In this document: positions 43,301 through 62,005 of the stretch, piece by piece
Position numbering within the stretch: position 1 is the stretch's first letter
Layout of the letters: the number at the start of each line of letters is the position of its first letter
NCBI RefSeq assembly: GCF_020740795.1
Contig: NC_067285.1
Span: 39,220,511 to 39,284,510, forward strand
Origin: Apus apus
Taxonomy: Eukaryota; Chordata; Aves; Apodiformes; Apodidae
Direction: 5' to 3'
DNA length: 64,000 nucleotides
Translations under genes and position numbers: made by a program
Notes under the pieces: model-generated
Databases searched by the model: none
What the model saw: only the letters and a program-made list of their open reading frames with translations
Told to the model about the DNA's origin: nothing

Positions 43301-46028
43301 ACTTGGGACAAGGGCAGGGAGGGAGAGGACAAGGGGGAATGGATTAAAAGTGGAGGAGGGGAGATTGAGGTGAGACATGAGGAGGAAGAAATTCTTCACC
43401 ACGAGGGTAGTAATGTGCTGGAACAGGTTGCCCAGGGAGGTTGTTGATGCCCCCTCCCTGGCAGTGTTGAAGGGCAGGTTGGATGGGGTTTGGAGCAACT
43501 TGGTCTAGTGGGAGGTGTCCCTGCTCATCGCAGGGGAGGTTGAAACTAGATGATCTTGAAGGTCCCTTCCAACCTTCACCGTTCTGTGGTTCGATGAATC
43601 TGGTGTTGAACTGGAAGATTTAACCCTCCTGGTTTTTTTTCTCCCAATTCCCCCCCCTCCAGGGCAAATCCTGTACGGCCGCGTGCTCTGGAACCCGGAT
43701 CAGAACCTGAACGCTGCTTACAAGCTGCAGCTGGAAAAGGTCTTCCTGTGCACAGGCAGGGATGGCTATGTGCCCTTCTTCGACCCCACAGGCACCGTCT
43801 ACAACGAGGGGCCCCAGTATGGTTGTATTCAACCCAACAAGCACCTGAAACACCGGTTTCTCCTCTTGGCAAGTTTGCTGCTGCAGATAAAAACCTCCAC
43901 CTTGAGTCTCGTGTGTGGTCGTAGCCCGAGAGATCTGGTCCCTTCGGCCTCTTGCTGACCCTGGGAGCTGGAGGGGCTGCTCATTTGGACACTGAGTTGA
44001 TATTAACTCCTTTGGTCTGGATGTCCTCGCTGTCCCCACTGACACAGGGCTCTGTTTGACTTCCCCAGGCTCCCCCAAGCCCCACAATGTCCTCTGGGCA
44101 GACCCTGCCACCCTCCCAGCCACCTGCCCCTCCGTGCAGCCACAGAAAGCCAGTGTCCCTGATAAACATCTCCCTGAGGGCTCTGAGATGCTCACAGAGC
44201 TCTGCTCTGCTTCTGTTTTCTCTTCATTTGTCTTAACCCCCCAGCTACAAACAGACTTGTGACTACAAGGGGATGAGAAGTGAAATGTGGTGCTGGTTTT
44301 TTTTTTTTTGCAGCACCAAGGAGGCAGGTGTAAACCATGTAGACAAGATCAGTTGTGGGTTTTTTTAGTGTGTCCAGTTCTGGAGCCCCCAGTGTAAGAA
44401 GGACATGGAGCTCCTGGAGAGAGTCCAGAGGAGGCCAAAAAGATGATCCAAGGCCTGGAGCAGCTCTGCTCTGGAGACAGGCTGAGGGAGGTGGGGCTGT
44501 TCAGCCTGGAGAAGAGAAGGCTCCAGGGAGACCTTAGAGCACCTTCCAGGGCCTGAAGGGGCTCCAGGAAAGCTGGGGAGGGGCTTGGGACAAGGGCAGG
44601 GAGGGAGAGGACAAGGGGGATGGATGAAAACTGGAAGAGGGAGATTGAGGTGAGACATGAGGAGGGAATTCTTTGCTGTGAGGGTGGTGAGAGCCTGGCC
44701 CAGGTTGCCCAGGGAAGCTGTGGCTGCCCCATCCCTGGCAGTGTTGAAGGGCAGGTTGGATGGGGCTTGGAGCAACCTGGGCTGGTGGGAGGTGTCCCTG
44801 CCCATGCAGGGGGGTTGGGACTAGATGATCTTGAAGGTCCCTTCCCACCCAAACCAGTCCGTGATTCTGTGATTTCCCTCACTTTTTACCCACGAGTATT
44901 TCATAGTCTAAAAACAACCCATGGGAGCCCACCTTCCTCTTCATAACCCCCCTCTCTGATTCCCAGGACCGAAACCAGCCAGAGGTGACAGACAAGTATT
45001 TCCATGATGTCCCTTTTGATGCCCACTTTGCTTCCGAGCTGCCGGAATTCCACTCGGTGAGCAGCATGCCTGGAGTCGATGGGTTCACTCTCAAGGTGGA
45101 TGCTCTCTACAAGGTATGTACCAAGCCATAGGGGTGGCCCAAAACTCACTTTTCTACCCAGGATGTCCCAGGTATTTGGGGAATTGTGGGGTCTGGGCCT
45201 GGTGCTGCCTCAGTTGTACCATAAATGAACCAGTGGAGCCTGTTAGGAAGCAAACTCTAGCACACAAAATGGAGATGAGGAATTGATTCTAGTGATGATT
45301 TGTTTGCCAAAGCACTCAGGAAAGAAGCTCTTTCAAAACTTGTGATTAACGTTCCGGAATTGTTGTAGTTGCCAAAGATATTATTGCAGTTGCCCATCCC
45401 TGGCAGTGTTGAAGGGCAGGTTGGATGGGGCTTGGAGCAGCCTGGGCTGGTGGGAGGTGTCCCTGCCCATGGCAAGGGGGTTGGAACTAGATGATTTTGA
45501 AAGTCCCTTCCCACCCAGACCAGTCTGTGATGCTAGGATTCCACAACAGGCAACCAGACCAAACACCTCCTTGTGATTATTGCAGGTGCTACTGAAAACA
45601 CACGGAGCTTTTGGGTTGAGGTTGATGCGAGTTAAACAGGACCAAAAATAAGATAAATAAATACATACATGCAACCAATCTTTGACTCAACAGCACCACT
45701 AGAAGCTGTAGCTGCAGTTCCCTGTCCTTGCAGGTGGAAGCTGGACACCAGTGGTACCTGCAGGTCATCTACGTGATCGGGCCGGAGGGCAGGGGCAGCC
45801 CCCGCCTGCAGCGATCGCTCTGGGGCCGCTGGCGCCGCGACCTGGTGGACAGGGAGGGGCGGCTGCTGCTGGACCACTCCCTGATCTACGACAACGAGGG
45901 CGACCTGGTCAAGAACGGCACCAACATGAAGTCGCTGCTGCTGGAGAGGGACGAAGCCGCCGTGGCCGCCTCCTTCTCCCCCGCGGGCGCCTCCCTGGGC
46001 AGCGCCCTGGCGGCAGCCGCCCTCCTGT

Positions 46029-46059
<31 letters not shown>

Positions 46060-46300
46060 TCCCGGGGTTTGCCTGCTGGCCAGGAGGTGCCGCGGGAAGA
46101 GGGAGGCGGGGGGAGCCGTCCCGGAGGAGCATCCCCTCAACAGCAAGGTGGAGCTGCCGCGGGGCGCGGGGCGGGCGCTGGGCAGCCGCTCCTGCACCGT
46201 CCGGAACGTCACCCGCTGGGAGGGCAGCGGCAGGAAAGGGAAGCAGGTGAACTTGGAAGTCGAAGTGCAGAGGAGTTTGCAGGACGGAACGGAGGTTTAA
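2110..46300 (+). CDS. FREM2-like: FRAS1/FREM-family transmembrane extracellular matrix protein, FREM2-like (3' part of gene, 43 exons)
   Basis: This is the C-terminal 2,584 residues of a Fraser-complex type protein. In the known family, FRAS1, FREM1 and FREM2 form a complex under the epithelial basement membrane that anchors epidermis to dermis and supports kidney development. The exons were joined by hand; every junction keeps phase and the summed length is a multiple of three. Order of parts: tail of one CSPG repeat, nine full CSPG repeats, five Calx-beta domains, about 840 residues of conserved C-terminal ectodomain and juxtamembrane sequence, one transmembrane helix, and a short tail ending T-E-V. 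Twelve CSPG repeats, five Calx-beta domains and a transmembrane anchor characterise FRAS1 and FREM2; FREM1 has a single Calx-beta domain and a lectin domain instead. The signal peptide and about two CSPG repeats must lie left of the window. The FREM2-like call rests on recognition of the C-terminal half and was not aligned; FRAS1 or FREM3 relatedness is the alternative. Confidence 0.88.
2318..2520 (-). mobile_element. CR1 LINE, 3' fragment
   Basis: Reverse-complement CR1 3' end (GGAAAGGACCTTAAAGATGA, then CATGGGCAGGGACACCTCCC). It lies 92 bp after exon 1. Confidence 0.85.
6895..7398 (-). mobile_element. CR1 LINE, about 500 bp
   Basis: Starts with the inverted tail ATAGAATCATGGAATGG and continues through the CR1 3' region to the 'CTGGACTCTCTCCAGGAGC' part. 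Confidence 0.9.
8785..9225 (-). mobile_element. CR1 LINE, second subfamily type
   Basis: Inverted copy with the 'ACAGGAACGTGTCCAGGC' variant of the CR1 3' region. It ends about 45 bp before the acceptor of exon 6 (9268). Confidence 0.85.
15070..15602 (+). mobile_element. CR1 LINE, about 530 bp
   Basis: Begins 'CTGCCCTGGTGAGACCACAT' and ends in the TTCTATGATTC tail; sits in the intron between exons 12 and 13. Confidence 0.9.
16505..16580 (+). mobile_element. CR1-like 3' fragment, degraded
   Basis: Short stretch with GGACTCGATGATCC and CTCCAACATGAGATGTTCTA, resembling a worn CR1 3' end. Confidence 0.45.
17865..18598 (+). mobile_element. CR1 LINE with reverse-transcriptase remnant and internal tandem repeat
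   Basis: The left part translates to a degenerate [12 protein letters not shown] stretch of the CR1 reverse transcriptase; the right end carries CTATGATTCTATGAATTC. A 60-bp unit is tandemly triplicated inside it. Confidence 0.85.
18122..18301 (+). repeat. 60-bp tandem repeat, three copies, within CR1
   Basis: Three head-to-tail 60-bp units (starting CTGGGTCAGCACAACCCCAG) at 18122, 18182 and 18242. They differ at a single position (GGGG versus GAGG in the third), so the expansion is young compared with the host CR1. Confidence 0.95.
19108..19545 (+). mobile_element. CR1 LINE, about 440 bp
   Basis: Contains GAGGAAAGGCTGAGAGACCT and the 3' tail TTCTGTGATTCC; in the 2.9-kb intron between exons 16 and 17. 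Confidence 0.9.
22498..22895 (+). mobile_element. CR1 LINE, about 400 bp
   Basis: Begins 11 bp after the donor of exon 19 with GAGGAGCGGCTGAAGGAGCT; 3' end worn (CCAACCTTAGTGATTCC). Confidence 0.85.
25560..26130 (-). mobile_element. Candidate LTR-like fragment just upstream of exon 23
   Basis: On the minus strand there is a TATAAA-like box near 26127, a purine/pyrimidine-biased tract, and an AATAAA at about 25869-25874 some 250 bp further on, a spacing like that between promoter and poly(A) signal in an LTR. The left part carries a degenerate direct repeat (about 25560-25606 and 25673-25720). No clear TG...CA ends or coding remnant were seen, so the assignment is tentative. Confidence 0.35.
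25966..26011 (+). repeat. GA-rich simple repeat
   Basis: An imperfect (GA)n/(GGGA)n purine tract upstream of exon 23, within the LTR-like fragment. Confidence 0.8.
26191..34769 (+). CDS. FREM2-like: FREM2-like gene: five Calx-beta domains (exons 23-31)
   Basis: Exons: 26191-26347, 27111-27357, 28210-28554, 28781-28941, 29812-29959, 30684-30889, 31348-31504, 32140-32340, 34582-34769. The first domain begins at the end of exon 22. Five Calx-beta units are visible from paired signatures: an opening strand 'Y/F-x-V-x-E-x-x-G' ([40 protein letters not shown]) and a later acidic loop leading to 'E-x-F' ([63 protein letters not shown]). In Na/Ca exchangers this fold binds calcium; in FRAS1/FREM2 it is extracellular and missense changes there are linked to Fraser syndrome. 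Acidic loops are intact in all five, so nothing suggests decay. Exon 25 (345 bp) spans the end of domain 2 and the start of domain 3. Confidence 0.9.
26585..26850 (-). mobile_element. CR1 LINE, 3' fragment
   Basis: Inverted CR1 (GGTTGGAAAGGATCTTCAAG, then CATGGGCAGGGACACCTCCC). Confidence 0.88.
29050..29585 (-). mobile_element. CR1 LINE, about 535 bp
   Basis: Inverted tail ATCATAGGATCATAGAATCA followed by the full 3' region up to GGGCACCAGAGCTGGATGCA. Confidence 0.92.
32605..33157 (+). mobile_element. CR1 LINE, about 550 bp, worn
   Basis: Contains TATTCAGCCTGGAGAAGAGG and a 3' end CCAACCAGAATGATCCTGTG. Confidence 0.85.
33464..33815 (-). mobile_element. CR1 LINE, about 350 bp
   Basis: Inverted tail ATAGAATCACAGAATCACAG and the ACAGGAACGTGTCCAAATGG variant. 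Confidence 0.9.
33985..34345 (-). mobile_element. CR1 LINE, about 360 bp
   Basis: Inverted CR1 with CCCTGCATGGGCAGGGACAC; separated from the previous copy by about 170 bp. Confidence 0.88.
34946..45113 (+). CDS. FREM2-like: FREM2-like gene: C-terminal ectodomain (exons 32-42)
   Basis: Exons: 34946-35221, 35991-36223, 36568-36728, 37849-38063, 40040-40190, 41133-41240, 41421-41580, 42208-42324, 42763-42929, 43663-43868, 44967-45113. This block follows the last Calx-beta domain and carries many cysteines (for example in [48 protein letters not shown]-like stretches), consistent with a disulphide-bonded extracellular fold. It is the part that looks most like FREM2. No named domain is assigned here. 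The donor after exon 39 (42324) is the weak sequence GTACCA, but the join to exon 40 restores an arginine codon and the frame. Exon 41 ends at a GC donor (43869-43870). Several introns in this block hold CR1 copies. Confidence 0.9.
36970..37415 (-). mobile_element. CR1 LINE, about 445 bp
   Basis: Inverted tail AGAATCATAGAACCATCCTG followed by the CR1 3' region. Confidence 0.9.
37439..37550 (-). mobile_element. CR1 LINE, 3' fragment
   Basis: Inverted tail TAGAATCATAGAATCACTTT, then AAGGTCATCAAGTCCAACCC; directly follows the previous copy. Confidence 0.8.
38547..38812 (-). mobile_element. CR1 LINE, about 265 bp
   Basis: Inverted tail CACAGAATCATGGAGTCACA and GGTTTGGGTTGGGAGGGACC. Confidence 0.9.
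39277..39705 (-). mobile_element. CR1 LINE, about 430 bp
   Basis: Inverted tail ATCATAGAATCACAGACTGG and complete 3' region. Confidence 0.92.
40364..40672 (-). mobile_element. CR1 LINE, about 310 bp with internal deletion
   Basis: Inverted CR1 in which GGTTGGAAGGGACACCTCCC joins two parts that are about 40 bp apart in other copies. Confidence 0.88.
42347..42416 (+). repeat. AT-rich degenerate tandem repeat (about 18-bp unit)
   Basis: Repeated ATTGATATTTATRTGAAT-like units, three degenerate copies, starting about 20 bp after the donor of exon 39. Confidence 0.8.
43160..43600 (+). mobile_element. CR1 LINE, about 440 bp
   Basis: Contains GGGGCTGTTCAGCCTGGAGA and ends near GTTCTGTGGTTCGATGAATC, about 65 bp before exon 41. 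Confidence 0.9.
44370..44872 (+). mobile_element. CR1 LINE, about 500 bp
   Basis: Contains GTGTCCAGTTCTGGAGCCCC and ends GTGATTCTGTGATTTC, about 95 bp before exon 42. Confidence 0.92.
45392..45538 (+). mobile_element. CR1 LINE, 3' fragment
   Basis: CATCCCTGGCAGTGTTGAAG through CAGTCTGTGATGCTAGGATT. Confidence 0.85.
45734..46300 (+). CDS. FREM2-like: FREM2-like gene: terminal exon with furin-type site, transmembrane helix and PDZ ligand
   Basis: The last exon codes for 188 residues. Residues 32-35 read R-W-R-R followed by D, a match to the furin pattern R-x-[KR]-R about 50 residues before the membrane; shedding by furin-type convertases has been described for Fras1/Frem2. An N-glycosylation sequon (NGT) follows at residues 61-63. 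The transmembrane helix lies at about residues 84-117 and contains a run of ten leucines, nine of them CTG codons (46031-46057). Basic residues after it (ARRCRGKR) mark the cytoplasmic side. The tail ends T-E-V, a class I PDZ ligand, fitting the known binding of FRAS1/FREM2 tails to GRIP1. The stop TAA is at 46298-46300. Confidence 0.92.
46031..46057 (+). repeat. Coding (CTG)9 microsatellite in the transmembrane segment
   Basis: Nine uninterrupted CTG codons, followed by CTT, encode the leucine run of the FREM2-like transmembrane helix. Confidence 0.95.
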
Positions 46301-46331
46301 GGGAGCACGGGCTTGGGTTTGGTAAAGAGCT

Positions 46332-46362
<31 letters not shown>

Positions 46363-46755
46363 GGTAAAAAAAACAAAACCCCAACCGAGGAACGAAAAAC
46401 AAAACAAGCTAAGAAAAGTGATGCTGGTGTTTTCCTACTCTGGTGAGGAGGAGGAGCAGGAGGAGGAGCAGGAGGATGAGGAGGAGGAGTTGGGGCTCTC
46501 CCTCACCTCTGCAGCCTCCACCAGCTTCCTCCAGCTCCACTTCTCCAGGGGTGGCCCCAGGAGAACCAGCACCTCCCTTGGCCGTGCAGGGAGGAGACCC
46601 AGGCCTCTGTCAGGGCATCCTGGGGACATTATTTTTCCCCCCCCCTGTTCCTGTGTCACCCAGGGGTGAGGAGCAGAGGGACCCTCAGCTCCTGGCCTGC
46701 AGGGCTGGGGGGGGTTGGTTCTTCACTGGGGAATAAAGTACGAGAAGACACATCT
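46301..46755 (+). other. 3' UTR of FREM2-like gene with AATAAA signal
   Basis: The sequence after the stop holds a (TA)n tract at about 46331-46360, a GGA/GCA-rich stretch at about 46441-46490, and a canonical AATAAA at 46732-46737. The end of the transcript is placed roughly 15-20 bp past that signal. A weaker AGTAAA at about 46964 could be an alternative. Confidence 0.7.
46331..46360 (+). repeat. (TA)n microsatellite in 3' UTR
   Basis: Uninterrupted TA dinucleotides about 30 bp after the stop codon of the FREM2-like gene. Confidence 0.9.
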
Positions 46756-47617
46756 GCTTGTTTTAATACCCGAGGCAAGCAGCCTTGGTTTGCTTCTTAA
46801 AACGGGGCAAAACCCTGCAGAAAACAAACAAACAAACTGTAAACCTGGTGCTCAGTATCTTGGGGGGGGGAGGGGAATCTTGCTGGGGCGGTGCTGGATG
46901 CGGAGAGGGGGGGTGGCAGGGACAGGACCTGCCCCGCGGGGTGTTCACTGCCCTGTCTCACCGAGTAAAGTTTGATGATAAACCCGAAGCCCAGCGTGCC
47001 CGGGGTGTCCTTTTCTATTGCGCCTCGGCGAGGTGGGTCAGGCAGGAGCTACAGATCCACCCCCTCCGGGGAGGGGGGGTCCCTGCTACTCCCACCCCCC
47101 CTCCCGCAGCCCCAGACCCTCACCCCTGCTCAGCCCCGGGTCCGACCACGACCCCACACAACTCGGGGCTCACGTTTCCGGCTCTCCCGGGCTGGACACG
47201 GGGGCTGAGCCTCCTGCCGAGCCCGGCTTTCAGGTCCCAATCCCACCCCAAATCCCCGGGGAGCCACTTTCCCCTCCGCAGAGCCCTGAAAACCCACCCC
47301 CCAGACCCGCTCCTGAGCCCCAGAACCAGCCCCCCGAGGTAGAGGGGTGCCACGTCCCCCCCTAAAAAACCTACCGCCGGGTCTGCGCTGCCGAGCCAGG
47401 TTTTGAGGCTCCCGGGGAGCGCCGAACACCCCCCAACCCCCTGGTGCGGGGCCAGGGGGGACCGGGGAGATGCTCCCGAGGGCACGGAGGGGGCTGAGCA
47501 TCCCTGGGCACGGGGGGGGGGGGTCCCTTCTGCCCAGCCGGGGTTCTGTCCCTTCCAGCTCTCAGTCCCTTCCAGTCCAAACTGCTCTATGATTCTGTGA
47601 TGATTCTATGGTTTTAG

Positions 47618-48500
47618 AATGCTTTACAAACGGCAAGTTTGCTGATGACACCAAGCTGGGAGGAGTGGCTGACACACCAGAAGGCTGTGCTGCCATTCAG
47701 AGAGACCTGGACAGGCTGGAGAGCTGGGTGGGGAGAAACCTGGTGAAATTCAACAAGGGCAAGTGTGGAGTCTTGCATCTGGGGAAGAACAGCCCCATGT
47801 ACCAATAGAGGCTGGGGGCTGAGCTGCTGGAGAGCAGGGTAGGAGAAAGGTACCTGGGGGCCCTGGTGGGCAGGAGGATGACCATGAGCCAGCAGTGTGC
47901 CCTGGTAGCCAAGAAGGCCAATGGCATCCTGGGGTGGGTTAGAAAGGGGGTGGTTAGTAGGTCAAGGGAGGTTCTCCTCCCCTCTGTTCTGCCCTGGTGA
48001 GGCCACATCTGGAATATTGTGTCCAGTTCTGGGACCCACAGTTCAGGAAGGACAGGGAACTGCTGGAAAGAGTCCAGGGCAGAGCCAGAGAGATGATGGA
48101 GGGAGTGGAACATCTCCCTGATGAGGAAAGGCTGAGGGAGCTGGGTGTCTTGAGCTTGGAGGACACTGAGGAGTGGCCTCATAATTGTTTAGAAATACGT
48201 TAAGGGCGAGTGTCAGGAGGACAGAGCCAGGCTTTGTTCAGTGATGTCCAGTGATTGGACAAGGGGCAGTGGGTGCAAACGTAAACATCAGAAAAAGCTT
48301 CTTTCCTGTGAGAGTGACAGAGCCCTGGGACAGGCTGCCCAGAGAGGCTGTGGAGTCTCCTTCTCTGGAGACATTCCAAACCCACCTGGACACGTTCCTG
48401 TGTGATGTGCTCTGGGTGACCCTGCTCTGGCAGGGGGGGTTGGGCTGGGTGATCTTTCCAGGTCCCTCCCAACCTCTGGGATTCTGTGATTCTGTGGGAG
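47618..48500 (+). mobile_element. CR1 LINE, about 880 bp, with reverse-transcriptase remnant
   Basis: The longest CR1 copy here. Its left part still translates to FADDTKLGGVAD, the CR1 form of the YADD catalytic box, and on through a short open stretch to 47808; the right end has GGATTCTGTGATTCTGTGG. Confidence 0.92.
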
Positions 48501-49278
48501 CTCCTCGGGACAGGAGCGCGCCGGGACCCCCCGCCCCCGTGTCCCGCCTCCCTCCTCCGAACGCGGGGTCCTTCCCTCCTCCCGTCCCGCTCTGTCCATC
48601 GGTCCCGTCCCCGGGTCTCAGCCCTCGCCGGGGTCTGTGCGGCCCTGCCTTCTTTTATTTACACGCTTGGGTAAGTTCTCTGCCCACCAAGGGCAGGTCC
48701 AATGTCAGCAACACTAAATGATGCCTTAAAATAAGTGACCGAACTTGTCATTTAAAAGGGGAGGGGGGGGGGGGGAAATAAAGGCTGTGACAAAATGTCA
48801 TCACAGTGTGTTGACCTAGAGGGTAAAGTCACCTGGATTCAAATGGAGCAAATCACTTGGAATTAACGCCAATTAACACCCTTGTTGTGCTTGAGGAGCA
48901 ACTGGGGCAAGTCCAGAGGAAACCTTTTCTGCTTCAGCTCACCAGGAGCCTCTCAAGTCGTTCTTCTTTCAAGGGTTAAGGTAGATGACCAAGGCTATGG
49001 GTCATCTTTGGGCTTTTGTTTGCAGCTGAGCCCCTAGGAGTCCATTATCCTGGTTAACTACTATTCTGGTGGGGTTAGGAGGGCTGGGCTGGACATCCCT
49101 GCCTGCTTTGGTTTGGCTGGTTGGGTTGGGGAGACCCCAGCAGAGCCTGGAGCTTCACAACCTGTCCCTCTCCTTTGGCCCTTCACCTCCCCCTTGGGCT
49201 TCCGGGAGTTTTCCACCTCAGAGGTTTCACACAAACCCTCTTTCCAGCAAAATGAAAGCTGGGATACAGCGGGGTGGT

Positions 49279-49715
49279 CACGGAATCATTCAGGTTGGAA
49301 GGGACCTCAAAGATCATCAACTTCCAACCCCCCCACTGCCATGGGCAGGGACACCTCCCACTAGACCAGGTTGCTCCAAGCCCCATCCAACCTGGCTTTA
49401 AAAGCCTCCAGGGAGGGGGCATCAACAACCTCCCTGGGCAACCCATTCCAGTTCCTCACCATCCTTAGAGTGAAGAATTTCTTCCTATCATCTCACCTAA
49501 ATCTCCCCTCTCTCAGTTTAAAACCATCACCCCTTGTCCTATCACTATCTTCTCTGAGGAAAAGCCCCTCCCCAGCTTTCCTGGAGCCCCTTCAGGCACT
49601 GGAAGGTGCTCTAAGGTCTCCCTGGAGCCTTCTCTTCTCCAGGCTGAACACCCCAGCTCTCCCAGCCTGTCTCCAGAGCAGAGCTGCTCCAGCCCTTGGA
49701 TCATCTTGGTGGTCA
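49279..49715 (-). mobile_element. CR1 LINE, about 435 bp
   Basis: Inverted CR1 (GGTTGGAAGGGACCTCAAAG) with complete 3' region; about 190 bp beyond the GSR poly(A) site. Confidence 0.9.
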
Positions 49716-49899
49716 CGCTCCATGAGCCCACTCGGGGTCCTCCAGCACCCACCAGTGCCCCCAGCACCCAGCCCTTAGTGCTGGGGACACTCAAGGAGGA
49801 GCCTTCCCCCCCAGAACCCCGCTGAGGGACCACCCTGTCCCACCACCCCCGTGTAGCTGGGCAGAGGCCACCACGAAGCGAGAGGCAGAGGGACTTGCC

Positions 49900-50061
49900 A
49901 CCAAAAAAAACCTTGTCTCTTTTTATTTTCCACTCCCAATCACTCCACCCCGATTTTCCAGACACCCTCTCCAGGAAACCTGAGGGGAAGGCGTTTCGTT
50001 TGAAGGCACACAAGACCACCCTCCTCTGCAGCTGCTCCCCTGCACCCACCCCCCCCCCTCC
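49900..50061 (-). other. GSR: 3' UTR of GSR with poly(A) signal
   Basis: A minus-strand AATAAA (TTTATT on the plus strand) lies at 49922-49927, about 135 bp past the GSR stop codon (50062-50064). The 3' UTR is therefore short, ending near 49900. Confidence 0.7.

Positions 50062-62005
<11,944 letters not shown>

Larger units (their letters stand above)
46756..49899. other. Spacer between the FREM2-like gene and GSR (convergent 3' ends)
   Basis: Both flanking genes end toward this spacer. It contains a CpG-rich stretch at about 46975-47560, a long plus-strand CR1 (47618-48500), a second CpG-rich stretch at about 48490-48660, a G-run at about 48760-48776, and a minus-strand CR1 (49279-49715). 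The open frames in the GC-rich parts show no domain, splice consistency or family resemblance, so no gene is called. Confidence 0.6.

Noticed and set aside
46443-46736. Arg/Glu-rich open frames over the GGA-rich stretch
   Set aside because: They are low-complexity frames within the 3' UTR of the FREM2-like gene.
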